From assembly GCF_963678635.1 (NCBI RefSeq), contig NC_087064.1:24528189-24592188 (forward strand): a stretch of DNA of 64,000 nucleotides. The letters are read 5' to 3'. This document shows positions 33,701 to 41,556 of this stretch, piece by piece. The position numbers and the translations under genes were made by a program. Position 1 is the stretch's first letter, and each line of letters begins with the position of its first letter. The notes under the pieces were generated by a model. It was not told the origin of the DNA and made no database searches. It was given only the letters and a program-made list of their open reading frames with translations. Source of the stretch: Symsagittifera roscoffensis (lineage: Eukaryota; Xenacoelomorpha; Acoela; Convolutidae).

Positions 33701-36543
33701 AATTCTTCTTTCCCTACATAGATTTGTCCAATTAGGTCTTCGTCGCATGTTATCATCGTCTTTGTATAGATGTTGATTCCATCTATATTTAGCATGACCT
33801 CGTGTGGACCATAAGCTTCAGTGTACCTATTATCAACACGTACCGATTTGCTGCCCCCTCTCGTGAGTAGTGCCCTGAGCGCTCTAGAAGTCGTTTGTGG
33901 ACTTATTCCACTCAAGTAGTCTGCATACACGTCAATGTGCATTATCGTCTGGTCGCTCGGCTCGCTCAAGTTTCTGGTTACCTCGTGTCCGCCCACTGTG
34001 ATTATCGACATTATTCTTGCTCCGATTTTCGATATCCCAAAAGGTTTACCTGTCACCATTTTCACGGTGTTACAATTCCCGGTCTTCATTGAGCCCGTTC
34101 TAGCCTCTGGTATTGAGTTCGATCCGGTTAATGCTTCGTTAAAATTCTGTCTTTCGATCTCCAACTTTAGTCGTTGCTCTATTTCTTTCGCAGCCAGATC
34201 TTGTTTCACTTTGGCAATTGCTTCCGTCGCCGCTTTCTCATAATTTATCTCTAGAGAGCTTCCGGCCGCGGACTCTAACGCACCGCTAACATGTGTAACA
34301 GCTTTCACTGTCTTCGTCGGCAATTCGGTGTTTGGTGCCCCCAAGTTCCTAGATTCAAACTCGTTTTGCCTGTTCCGCTGATTCTGCACCGCCGCTAATG
34401 CCAACTTATGTTTGGGGTGATTCTGGTCCTTGACCGCTTCCCAGAACAAGGGACAATCCATTCTGAAGTGCCCCTCCTGATTACAGAAGAAGCATCTGGC
34501 GCCTATCTTGATGATCAAGCCATTATAGTACTCGTGTTCCTCCATCTGGCTCATATCCTCTTCATCCGGTGCATAACCTAGGCTCTTCATGCCTTGTTTG
34601 TACGTTGTGCAGTCAGCCACATGATGATCCGCTGACCCGCAGTTCGCGCATGATCTACGCTTGTCCATATCATCTCTAGGTTTGTACCATGATGACCTCT
34701 GGGGTTGGCTTCCCCCTTGCGTGTTCCTGTTTTCGGAATATGAGTACTTCTTAGGTTTCATCAGCATGTATTCTCTTGATTTCTGTCTCATTTCTTCTGG
34801 GGTGGGTGCGCTGTCCTTCGACAATGTGTAGTATGTTGCTAACATTGTCCTTAAGTCATCACTCTTCACCCCATCGATGAACTTCGAGGCAATGCTAAAG
34901 TTCCGTCTATTTGTCGACTCCTCTGGGTCACTCCTCCTTCTCAAGCTCTCGAGGTCATCTAGGAACCGATCTATTCCTAGATGATCGTCCCTCTGCCTTC
35001 TTTTTTCAAATCGCATCATCGCTTGGTGGCCTTTCATGCCTGACCCGAATCGATTCAGCAATATCTCGAAGATCTTGTCCGCGGTGTCGCGTTCTTCCTC
35101 CTTCTTTGCGACCACGCATTTTAATGCCGTTCCTTCCAAGTTGCTCAGTATGGCTGTACATGCTTGCCTTTCGTCACTCAAGTTATCTTGCTCTAGATGT
35201 AATCTCATCACTTCCACCCAAGTGTCAATGCATCCATCGGAGTCGTCTTTGAATTCCTTTGGCTTCTTGAATGTCTTTCTTGTTTTCCCCTCTCTCCTCT
35301 CGCTCGAGTCAGTGTTCCTCGCGGCGAAGGCCTCTAGAGTCCTGTTCATCATCTCCCAAGTGCTGGCCCATGTCATAGCATCCGGTCCTGTGTTGCTGTT
35401 AGCTGTTGAATCTCCCGGAGCAGTCGTTGTATTCGACGTTCCATTCTTCATTATTGTTTTCGCAGCTGTTGGTGCTATGCTTATCGCATCCCTGGTTAAG
35501 GGCAACGGTGTCGATTGTCGTTTGTTCCTTTGTGGTTCTGCAAAGTCAACTCTGGTGCCTTGCGTGCGATCCACTGCCGGTCTTTCTTGTGGAGTAGAAC
35601 CTCTCAGGATTGCATCCAACTTCGCCTGTATTGCACACGAACTCTCGGCTTGACTCTTGCTCATTGTGTCCATTCTCCTTTCCAGGCTCCCTAATTGGCT
35701 GTTAACATCATCATATCGGTTCTTCAACTGTTGCATGTCTGTTTTGATGTTCTTTTCTCGTTCTTCATTGGTGGCTTCTACCTTGTCTGACATCTCCTTG
35801 AGTCTCTCCTCTGTTGCCTTAGCCAGGTTAAAATAACTGTCTAGATACTCGTGCTTGTTGTATCTTATTTCCTTTTTTATCACCTCTCTGTCTTCTTCAC
35901 TGTTCTTAAGTCTTTTGTCGATCTGATTTAATTTCGCCAACAAGTCGCCCAGCTCAATGGTAGTCTCTTCATGGTCAGCCGTGAGTTTCTCTTCGGCCTT
36001 AGCCTCTGCTTTAGCTTGTTCCTCATTCTGGCCGGTTTCTGTCGTTTTCGTGCTCACTGTACCAAATGTTCGTGCTCTTTCTGCTTTTGGTTCTTCAGTC
36101 ACGTTTTCTTTCGTTTTTATTCCGAACATTATTCCCAATTTTTCCGTAAAAGATGTCCTCTTTACTTGAGAGTCTTCTTTCACCGTTTCTTCGGTGTTGC
36201 CTATTGCATCTTCCGCGTCATCTATCGGTGAGAACTCTATGGGTTTCTGGTTCGGTTCCTCTGCATTGGGCATTGGAGTTGACTCTGTCGCCATCTTCCT
36301 TGTTTCATCCACACTTTGATCTGGTGTCTCTAGATCAATCTCGATGGTGGGTTCTACTCGCTCCCCCTCCGTGCCCTCTTTCGCCCTGTTCTCCGCTGTA
36401 CTCCTTGTGCTGACCATGTTAACTGAAAAGTTCGTCTTCGTTATCTTTGGGCCCGTTGATGTCGTTCCGCGCAGCGATGAATTATATTTCGTGTTTGATC
36501 CACTTGACCTTTTTTCGAGCACCGGTACCCTACTCCGCCTCAT
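27733..36543 (-). CDS. Element A gag-pol polyprotein with macro-like C-terminus, intact
   Basis: Uninterrupted 2,936-residue ORF, ATG at 36543. Gag: coiled coil ~190-310, capsid-like block ~400-575, two CCHC zinc knuckles (Cys632-Cys645 and Cys684-Cys697). Protease: LLDTGAVLSVIP with Asp991. Reverse transcriptase ~1340-1560 with CYVDDVVIAT at 1476-1485. RNase H with VLDTDAS at 1623-1629. Integrase: His2167/His2172/Cys2202/Cys2205 zinc site, then Asp2233, Asp2292 and Glu2328 with D-x35-E spacing. The order PR-RT-RH-IN is Ty3/gypsy. After integrase an acidic ~290-residue linker leads to FVRGVGVGLTHTEN and a macro-domain-like fold at ~2790-2930. Gag and pol are in one frame, without the frameshift many relatives use. 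All catalytic residues are present, so this polyprotein is probably active or very recently so. Confidence 0.95.
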   Translation of the reverse strand: MRRSRVPVLEKRSSGSNTKYNSSLRGTTSTGPKITKTNFSVNMVSTRSTAENRAKEGTEGERVEPTIEIDLETPDQSVDETRKMATESTPMPNAEEPNQKPIEFSPIDDAEDAIGNTEETVKEDSQVKRTSFTEKLGIMFGIKTKENVTEEPKAERARTFGTVSTKTTETGQNEEQAKAEAKAEEKLTADHEETTIELGDLLAKLNQIDKRLKNSEEDREVIKKEIRYNKHEYLDSYFNLAKATEERLKEMSDKVEATNEEREKNIKTDMQQLKNRYDDVNSQLGSLERRMDTMSKSQAESSCAIQAKLDAILRGSTPQERPAVDRTQGTRVDFAEPQRNKRQSTPLPLTRDAISIAPTAAKTIMKNGTSNTTTAPGDSTANSNTGPDAMTWASTWEMMNRTLEAFAARNTDSSERREGKTRKTFKKPKEFKDDSDGCIDTWVEVMRLHLEQDNLSDERQACTAILSNLEGTALKCVVAKKEEERDTADKIFEILLNRFGSGMKGHQAMMRFEKRRQRDDHLGIDRFLDDLESLRRRSDPEESTNRRNFSIASKFIDGVKSDDLRTMLATYYTLSKDSAPTPEEMRQKSREYMLMKPKKYSYSENRNTQGGSQPQRSSWYKPRDDMDKRRSCANCGSADHHVADCTTYKQGMKSLGYAPDEEDMSQMEEHEYYNGLIIKIGARCFFCNQEGHFRMDCPLFWEAVKDQNHPKHKLALAAVQNQRNRQNEFESRNLGAPNTELPTKTVKAVTHVSGALESAAGSSLEINYEKAATEAIAKVKQDLAAKEIEQRLKLEIERQNFNEALTGSNSIPEARTGSMKTGNCNTVKMVTGKPFGISKIGARIMSIITVGGHEVTRNLSEPSDQTIMHIDVYADYLSGISPQTTSRALRALLTRGGSKSVRVDNRYTEAYGPHEVMLNIDGINIYTKTMITCDEDLIGQIYVGKEELKVRSIGHCAMLEEDAMHIGTEADVTGHVLDINGKKTQLRGLLDTGAVLSVIPIETWEKMGFDKGDLIDSRIRLSAANKGALRVLGRTPIIALNLGERNLWMSFIVVENLDESDQFILGRDFIRNFDVTIDLNNAMFRIRNPDRRYAIKPVNLIMANENKAPVFLSRRVRLKANEAAIVSLRMKNYNELSDNKQVCIVPNPNSQSAAVLGRSFSITKSGLCVSVLLNTLDIPITIQRGRKLGYALPVKTRYETIENSKQNEVVDCPNHRDKICILRRLQRIKDSSGLIKSLKSETDDGLSSCSNFPERPTLDEMQIDKPVLPEIEHLRGKLKDEQLEAIKDVLERNEEVFSRHKADIGCCNFVEHEIELEENAVPHREGARRMTPHKSDACRKEIETLLEYDMIEPSKSPWACGVVMAKKKGDQLRFCCDFRYLNSVTVKDAYPIPRIDESLSKLGDAKFFTTLDLGSAFWQVPLRKQDRDKTGFACELGLFQWKRMPFGLCNATATFQRLMAHALIGVTKKYGNLVMCYVDDVVIATPTLEDHIERLDEVFACMKRSGLKCKPSKCEILKDSIKYLGRMVDKHGIRPDPDAVEAVLTWKSPKTEHQLMSFLGFANYYREFIKGYADKVYPMQQLMRHKGKKFTWNNAAEESFQRIKKELCEAPVLGMPTEKGMYVLDTDASVVAISGILHQEQEWNGKTVLRPIAYGSKVLSDTEMKYGAPKAEMFAVVTFVEKYRAYLGSEPFKLRVDNRALSWLKTYSMDQSYIGRWIVRLDGYNMIIEHRTRDKHQNADSLSKKTEFYERQEQREADRPEIKDGFSFMDKETYDSLPLTRWLDKSGKPIEDHPELPKEPLEKTILKKNRGIPIGIMLKSKIVRETLKAKGYDLIQVEEGTVRIDEDLMRLLEKLSDNKPVIQGKGQEAPELTILRREETVNNTDVSKGSITDSKEVVRSLVEKIPEKILEQTKVRDKKVTFREEIEHLGLDQESGEWYRFMEEDGTGEGKLSGERKEWDEDSDESSEDQDSLCMILAEEKMRQHDRELQTDPSSGTYNLEIQEVRGSEELEKIAVSRKPLRELSCNSNVRTNLVPEDDMKIVKRMICVKLSDDTHNPGEMNGQIMALKEHVKARYRLSDLIRAQKNDKMTSNLSKWIHSGVKEKGELEEDSYKILSQFYKEKGDLLYHTAEGVVACKRRDEEKILHKHNLIILPQLYQTEVLFRSHDQMGHQGIDKVQQRILHRFDWPGMRKACERWVNACLACLQVKDPRKMKFPLKSVESSEFNEVVQIDHQKICMTESGYNQILVIIDHFTKLAEAVPCQTASAEETCDHLITHWISRYGCPMTFQSDNGKAFVGDLTKELMKRSHIAQAHSTTYHPQTNGLVERQNRTLVNMLRVYCSRYMTDWDKYLPQVVGAYNSTQHSTTGISPFMMLTGRERAMPITFFYPEYEGKRTSPQAYVKEAIKRQQELNELCRRNTAQAQMRQRKKYDEKILRAKPYEVGQYVWVFQNVIPPKGTKKLLKKWRGPFMITEVHQQGRFYRLSTGRAAHYENLKPHVPSPEDWCLPRDMEGLEYLVVEPACEVNEKGTREKNDGNENLSLDDNEKIEVESDAGSFVEEDWNDPEQNEVPKWMEPDRPTPPETRTGNRKRTGMRYNRYGDDFLIDKIQPDKLGDELLSAGELEAGEEWQVIDDGGHYPQDDYSTPELETDLEQSEIERRENTNLRILEWMRDVKDESHEGQSIQQVDISAANYMKTEDPLFGWTATDRPLDIPKDNSDPTTSTGTSINIFVRGVGVGLTHTENLMIKKLKEVRETSGLELEEEEPEPTIGRNFKTKFEIPNEYSENIMITDSDFILSNRTSAICITADMSFKSRLEADFKREYQNVEFLFRQRPGLGGIAALPPSVAQVPGKYLCFLVTRVNDRNTIDPEHVILALTRLRDFMIERGIVEVSMPVYDPNRGKLSSRELYAILHVVFAETEIMVHLHKKYYLSIA
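27751..28175 (-). other. Macro-domain-like region at the C-terminus of element A gag-pol
   Basis: About 140 residues that resemble TARG1/OARD1-type macro domains along their whole length: DSDFIL start, a TADM...ADFKREYQNVEFLFRQ helix, GLGGIAAL, GKYLCFLVTR, the LTRLRDFMIERGI helix, VSMPVYDPNRGKL and VVFAETEIMVHL. Ligand loops are altered: the GAG-type glycine loop is missing and the catalytic lysine position reads R. Hence ADP-ribose binding is uncertain. Confidence 0.65.
28338..28349 (-). promoter_or_regulatory. Internal PPT-like motif in element A
   Basis: Element sense TTGTCCGGGGAG, within codons for FVRG. Same 10-mer core as the terminal PPT and nucleotide-identical to the site at 53061 in element B. 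Confidence 0.5.
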
Positions 36544-36844
36544 TATTTCTATTTACAACTGCTTCTATTTACAATTTTATTATATACACGATTCTATTCT
36601 AAGGGTAAAAAAAAAATATTTTTTGTGGTAACAAACTCTGTACAACGTGTTAAAAACCTTATCCAATTCTCTTTCTAAAACCTCCGAAAAATTTTCCTTA
36701 ATTTGGTCTTAACCCTACCTATTTCGATTTGTCTTATTCTGTCTTAAAACGCACTTGTTGTAATTTGACTTCAATTTCTATACCGTCCCAAGACTATTCG
36801 TCACTATCACAGTACTCTCCGCTAGTGTCCTAAGACCCCTGTAC

Positions 36845-37560
36845 CAAGGCCACTGTTCCAAGACTACTGTCCCAAGACTAGTGTCCCAAGACTACTGTCC
36901 CAAGACTAGTGTCCCAAGGGTAGTGTCCCAAGACCAGTGTCCCAAGGCTAGTGTCCCAAGACTACTGTCCCAAGACTAGTGTCCCAAGGCTAGTGTCCCA
37001 AGACTACTGTCCCAAGGGTAGTGTCCCAAGACCAGTGTCCCAAGGCTAGTGTCCCAAGACCACTGTCCCAAGACTAGTGTCCCAAGGCTAGTGTCCCAAG
37101 ACTACTGTCCCAAGACTAGTGTCCCAAGGGTAGTGTCCCAAGACCAGTGTCCCAAGGCTGGTGTCCCAAGACTAGTGTCCCAAGACTAGTGTCCCAAGAC
37201 CACTGTCCCAAGACCACTGTCCCAAGACCCTGTCCCAAGACCCCTGTCCCAAGACCCCTGTCCCAAGACCCTGTCCCAAGACCACTGTCCCAAGACCCTG
37301 TCCCAAGACCCTGTCCCAAGACCCCGTCCCAAGACCACTGTCCCAAGACCACTGTCCCAAGACTCTGTCCCAAGACCACTGTCCCAAGACCCTGTCCCAA
37401 GACCCTGTCCCAAGACCACTGTCCCAAGACCACTGTCCCAAGACCCTGTCCCAAGACCACTGTCCCAAGACCCTGTCCCAAGACCACTGTCCCAAGACCC
37501 TGTCCCAAGACCACTATCCCAAGACTGCTCTGTCCCAAGACTTCTTCGGTCTTGTCCCAA
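36845..37560. repeat. TGTCCCAAGAC minisatellite in element A leader
   Basis: About 700 bp of tandem 12-15-bp units based on TGTCCCAAGAC followed by TAG, CAC, CC or GC, some grouped in higher-order blocks. It creates long repetitive open frames on both strands (LGTVVLGQG on minus, PRPCPKT on plus) that are repeat artefacts. Confidence 0.93.
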
Positions 37561-38384
37561 TACTCGTCACGGAGTGTCTTCCTCGTTGTAGGGTCTTCTT
37601 GAATCACCGTACCTTGTACCACCACTCAAGCTCTAGTAAAATTTTCCCAAAAACCCTCTCTTAAAAGCCAAATGCTGACCCCCTCTTCTTTTTGGTTGTT
37701 TCTATTTCAATGTAGGTGCGCAGGTATCTTGTGATCACCTGTTCGTATAAAACCAAACACAAATCCTCACTAAAATGCAACAAAAATCTAAGTAAGAAAA
37801 ATAATAAAAACAGAAAAATGAGCCCACCTGAAATTCAAAGGTGACCAATGTCTACCTTTCGTCTAAAAAAAAATGTCTGGTACCTAATTGCCACGCGTTT
37901 TCCTCCTCCCACTAGTGATCTTATGGGGTATCACAAAAGCTGTCTATATCCGGTCCCCCCTACCAAACCAACCAGCGTACCAGTCTTAACTCGAGTTGAA
38001 TTTTGGATCTCCACCTAATATTACCAACGCGTGTTAATTTCTAATGTAACTAAGTCAACGATGTCGACTAATCAGTTACTCTAATTTCCCCCTTTTTACA
38101 ATTTACAACCGCCAACCTCTAACTTAACCAGCCCCCCTTCTAACCTCCCCCCTTTCTAGCCCCCCTTCTTAAGCCTAAAAATTACTTTAAGCGCCGGGTG
38201 CTAAACTTCTCAAGAGAAAACCGTAGACCTGTTTCCAGGCCTGCTCAAGTAAAAACGTTCCTCAAAACTGGGGGATTTCGCTTATCCAATTTTACACTTA
38301 TCTCTTATAATGTAATGTGGATTCTAACGATACCCGTTCTGCCCAACTCGAGAACTCGAGAATTGCCAAATCCTTCTTGGCTGC

Positions 38385-38582
38385 TTTCCCACTCGACTGG
38401 TCACCTGTTCCAGTCCAGTCTCCTATTGGTTCAGCCAAGTGTCCCTGAACCACTTTCCCACTCGGCTGGTCACCTCTTCCAGTCAAGTCTCCTATTGGTT
38501 CAGCTCAAGTGTCCCTGAACCACTTTCCCACTCGGCTGGTCACCTCTTCCAGTCAAGTTTCCTATTGGTCCAGCTAAGTTCC
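38385..38582. repeat. Three tandem 69-70-bp units with CCAAT boxes
   Basis: Units begin at 38385, 38454 and 38524 (TTTCCCACTCG...). In element sense each carries ACCAATAGGA, a CCAAT-box sequence, so they could act as a transcriptional enhancer. Confidence 0.8.
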
Positions 38583-38656
38583 AAGCTATCTGAAAACCCT
38601 TGACAACGCCCCACTTCGGGCACTTTATTCAGTTTACTGGTTTAAATTGCTAGGTT

Positions 38657-38669
38657 GATCGAAACGATC
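38657..38669 (-). promoter_or_regulatory. Conserved leader palindrome GATCG-TTT-CGATC, element A
   Basis: Five-base arms around TTT. The 14-mer GATCGTTTCGATCA is also in the element B leader at a similar distance from the LTR (about 400 versus 470 nt). Confidence 0.5.
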
Positions 38670-39038
38670 GAACTTGTAAAACAGTATGGGTATACTATTT
38701 AATTAATATAAAGGTTTGATCCAACTAATCTGGTGTCAAAGTCACTGTCTTTTTTCGTTTTATGGTTTTTGTTCCTTTTTCTATTCTTTTTTGGTTTTTG
38801 TTTTGCTTTTTGTCTTTTTGCTCGTGTTTTTGTCCCCCTAGTTGCCCCCCTTTACTCGGTTAGCTAAGCCTCGTTCGGAGAGCGCACCAGGAAATTTTCT
38901 CGAGTTTTCTTAAAAAGCTATCACGGTACAACCGGAAGGTTTGCACGTTCCTGTCGAACCGTACCGCCGGTACTCTAGAATGGGCATTCAGCCCGAAGCT
39001 GTCTCAAGTGGGTTCGACTCCGTAGTCTTGATGTCGTA

Positions 39039-39055
39039 AACACCCAGGAGCGCCA
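39039..39055 (-). promoter_or_regulatory. Primer-binding site candidate, element A
   Basis: Element sense TGGCGCTCCTGGGTGTT starting 11 nt inside the 5' LTR. Conserved in element B while flanking leader diverges. It begins TGG as expected for pairing with a tRNA CCA end and resembles a tRNA-Asn 3' end with two differences from the form I recall. Confidence 0.6.
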
Positions 39056-39066
39056 TAAAAACACTA

Positions 39067-39952
39067 TGTAACATTCGTCTACTGCAGTCACACATGAGGC
39101 TTAAGAAAAATAGGCCCTATAACCACTGGCTCAAGGGTCAGGGACACTATCTCTTGTGTTTTCCCACCTCAAGAACGGTCGGAGCCAGTTCGGTTCGCTT
39201 GTGACATGAGACTACGACCCGTTACAGCTTAAAGGCTACTACTAAAATATCCCCCCACTCTAGAATTAAGAACGTCCCCATACTTAGGTCTCTAGATACC
39301 CAAAATACATGAACGCCGTTAAAAACCGGGTTGGAACAATCCGTTAGGTTACTTTTTATTAGACAGTGTGACTTTGATCCATTTCAGATGGATCAACCTA
39401 AAACTCGCCTTACCTCAACATAACAATCACAAAACACACTCTAGAAATTTAAATTAAGGACTCACATGTTGATGCGCTCAAGCACAGGAAGTAATTAAAT
39501 GGGTGAGCAACTCTAGAATTAACTAAAGTAACTAGATAAGTTCAATGTTTATCAGTTTGAATGGTAAGGGTAAGTTTGAACTCAAGAACGAAGTTTTATG
39601 TGGACCATTGGGACACTCAAGCTGTCCACCTTTCCGTCGAAGGTTCACTCTGGTCCAGTTCGAATAATTGCTCTCTCGGGAATACTCTGTCTTCTATTTC
39701 AGATAGGACAGCTCTACTCTTGTTCACTATGATGGAAATTGCGAATAGCAATTTCCCACTCGTTTTTTATCTGACAACTTTCCCGCAATTGTTCTAAAAT
39801 TGTTCTGATTTCTTTTTCTGATTTTCAGTTATCGCGAGAAAATCGTGCATGACATGTTCCATTCGAAATTTTGAAAAATTAAATTTCACTTCAAAATCAA
39901 GTATTTTCTGCTCTTCTCAAGGTCAAACTTCCAAATATGACCGACTGGCACA
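39067..39952 (-). repeat. 5' LTR of element A (886 bp)
   Basis: Same length as, and as far as I can read identical to, 17013-17898. Transcription should start in it on the minus strand. Confidence 0.95.
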
Positions 39953-40162
39953 AACGACTCAACTGCTATAGGATGTGAAAACTGCAGCGCGTGGTTCCAT
40001 GGGCAATGTGTTGGATTGTCTCCTGATGATGTAGCTACAATGGGCAATATTCGAGGATGCTTCTGACTGTGCTCTGGCTGCCTTGAGGGGAACATCTTCA
40101 CATCCCAACCTAAGTTTGAACTGATTATTCAAAGACAAGAAAGCTTAATCGAAGATACAAAA
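39953..40162 (+). pseudogene. PHD-finger protein, C-terminal fragment between elements A and B
   Basis: Exactly 70 codons, in phase with 16956-17012. They supply the rest of the PHD finger (IGCENCSAWFHGQCVGL, CSGCL) followed by a helical stretch (FELIIQRQESLIEDTK). The conserved tryptophan two residues before CSGC is replaced by TGA (40064-40066), so the frame is dead even without the insertions. Element B interrupts it again at 40163. Confidence 0.7.
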
Positions 40163-41075
40163 TGTGACATTCGACCAGAATGGACAAAATGCAATCTCTG
40201 CAGACTTCGAAATTTTAGCAGTGAACCTTCCGAGTTAATGGTTTTGAAGGATTAACGACGTTATTCGGATGATTAGTAGAACGGTGAAGGTCAGGATATT
40301 CCCGTATTTTAAAATTTTAAATTTTCGAAGTTATGACGTAACATTTCTGAGAAACGTCAGAAACGGCCATTTTAGCAAAAAGAACTAAGAAAAACAGAAC
40401 AACTTTATCTGTGATTGCGAACAGAACGGAAATCGAAATTAAAGAGACCGACAACGAATTACAGAGAACGTTCCGAGTTCAAACTATTGTGCTGCTACAA
40501 TAGTTGCAAGGCCGTTGCGAACAACGGTGAAGGGCGAAAACCAGCCTTCCGTGTTATCGTGAAATCGAACTTAAGGAGCTTGATTCAGTGGATTCACAAA
40601 TCCGGAAGGGTTTCGGAACTGAAACTTTTAGCTGTTATATGAACTTTTAGCATCCTGTTATGTCCTGACTTGAATTTAACTGATATTTGGATTAGTTTTG
40701 ACAAGGATGAGGTGCTAGGAGTTGGGGGAGAGGGTTGATCCATCTTCGATGGAGATGATGATTTTTATCTACTGAACAAAAACAATAGTAATATAATAAG
40801 TAGTAACCCTGTTTTTAGGAGTGACCTCGTGGTCTGGGGATACTGAGACCCAGCCATGAGCTCACTATTTGCATGTAATTAAGTTAATTTGAGCGTTCTG
40901 GTCGAAGCCGGAGAACAGTAACGTTTTTGTCGACCCGATGTTGGAAAGACCACCGAAAAGCACTGGCTTGGTAGAGACGGTGAAAAGCATGCAAAGCTCT
41001 GTTTAGACGTTAGCCAGTCGTCTTAAGACTTAGTTTTGTTATCCGTCGATATGTATCTTCCGGGCGAATGTTACA
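40163..41075 (+). repeat. 5' LTR of element B (913 bp)
   Basis: Starts TGTGACATTC as does 63774; ends GTTACA, the same terminus as the element A LTR in its own sense. Contains a unit (about 40530-40610) with GCCTTCCG and ATCCGGAAGGGT that recurs in the leader near 42310-42380. Confidence 0.9.
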
Positions 41076-41087
41076 TACATGTTTTTA

Positions 41088-41104
41088 TGGCGCTCCTGGG
41101 TGTT
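41088..41104 (+). promoter_or_regulatory. Primer-binding site candidate, element B
   Basis: TGGCGCTCCTGGGTGTT, identical to element A, beginning 12 nt after the LTR. Confidence 0.6.
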
Positions 41105-41543
41105 ATTCTTTTTAACATCATGACCGGCAGAACCGTTGACGAGTACTCCGCGCCGAGCGGATGCTCACATTAACGCCCTTAATAGGCCTAAACCGCCGGG
41201 GTGGAAGGGTAGTTCGGAACGCGGAAGCCTTCCGGATTACCGTGAATAGTTTTTTAACCTAGTTAAGACCGAAAATTCACGAACCAGGAAGGGTGGGGGG
41301 AATCGCGAACCCCTCATCCCCTGAGTGGTTTGTGACCAAAAACACTTAAAGATATAAGTAAACCAAACAAAAAGTAGTATAGTACCCAAGAAAAACAAAA
41401 AACATAAAAAATAACCGAAAAAACCAAAAACAGTAGAAAAAATAAAAAATCAGTAGAAATCATCCCCCCAGACAAGATGTGATCCAACCCCCCCGTTTGT
41501 TGTTGATAGATATATTGTTGTTACAGGCATTTATATCAGTCAG

Positions 41544-41556
41544 GATCGTTTCGATC
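41544..41556 (+). promoter_or_regulatory. Conserved leader palindrome, element B
   Basis: GATCG-TTT-CGATC, same as element A 38657-38669. Candidate RNA hairpin for dimerisation or packaging. Confidence 0.5.

Larger units (their letters stand above)
36544..39038 (-). other. Element A 5' leader
   Basis: About 2.5 kb untranslated leader between PBS and gag ATG. In element order it has a CCTTCCGG...TACCGTGA block (about 38905-38939) shared with element B, an A-rich tract, a GATCGTTTCGATC palindrome, three 69-70-bp tandem units, and a ~700-bp minisatellite. No conserved protein-coding frame. Confidence 0.75.
17013..39952 (-). mobile_element. Element A: giant Ty3/gypsy-type LTR retrotransposon, 22.9 kb
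   Basis: Complete element on the minus strand. In element order: 5' LTR 39067-39952, PBS candidate 39039-39055, leader with tandem repeats, gag-pol 27733-36543, second ORF 18329-27210 (frameshifted near 21880), PPT, 3' LTR 17013-17898. PR-RT-RNaseH-IN order marks Ty3/gypsy (Metaviridae). The LTRs have TG...CA ends and both measure 886 bp; I found no difference between them, which indicates recent insertion. Only a 3-bp flank identity (AAC) is visible on both sides, shorter than the usual 4-6 bp duplication. Size is several times the usual 5-8 kb; the excess is a long leader, a C-terminal pol extension and the ~2,960-codon second ORF. Same family as element B. Confidence 0.93.

Noticed and set aside
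36845-37560. CRISPR-like array
   Set aside because: Units are 12-15 bp with no unique spacers, in an animal retroelement leader; it is a minisatellite.
37116-37625. 169-codon minus-strand frame (repeated LGTVVLGQG) and the plus-strand counterpart
   Set aside because: Both come from the minisatellite; a short-period repeat keeps several frames open. No independent coding evidence.
38870-39015. RNA polymerase III promoter or tRNA-like gene (GGTTCGACTCC resembles a B box)
   Set aside because: No good A box at the right distance, no cloverleaf, and the block is absent from element B.
40064-40066. Nuclear TGA-to-Trp recoding
   Set aside because: The PHD stop could suggest it, but the host genes show no in-frame TGA and intact element ORFs end with TGA.
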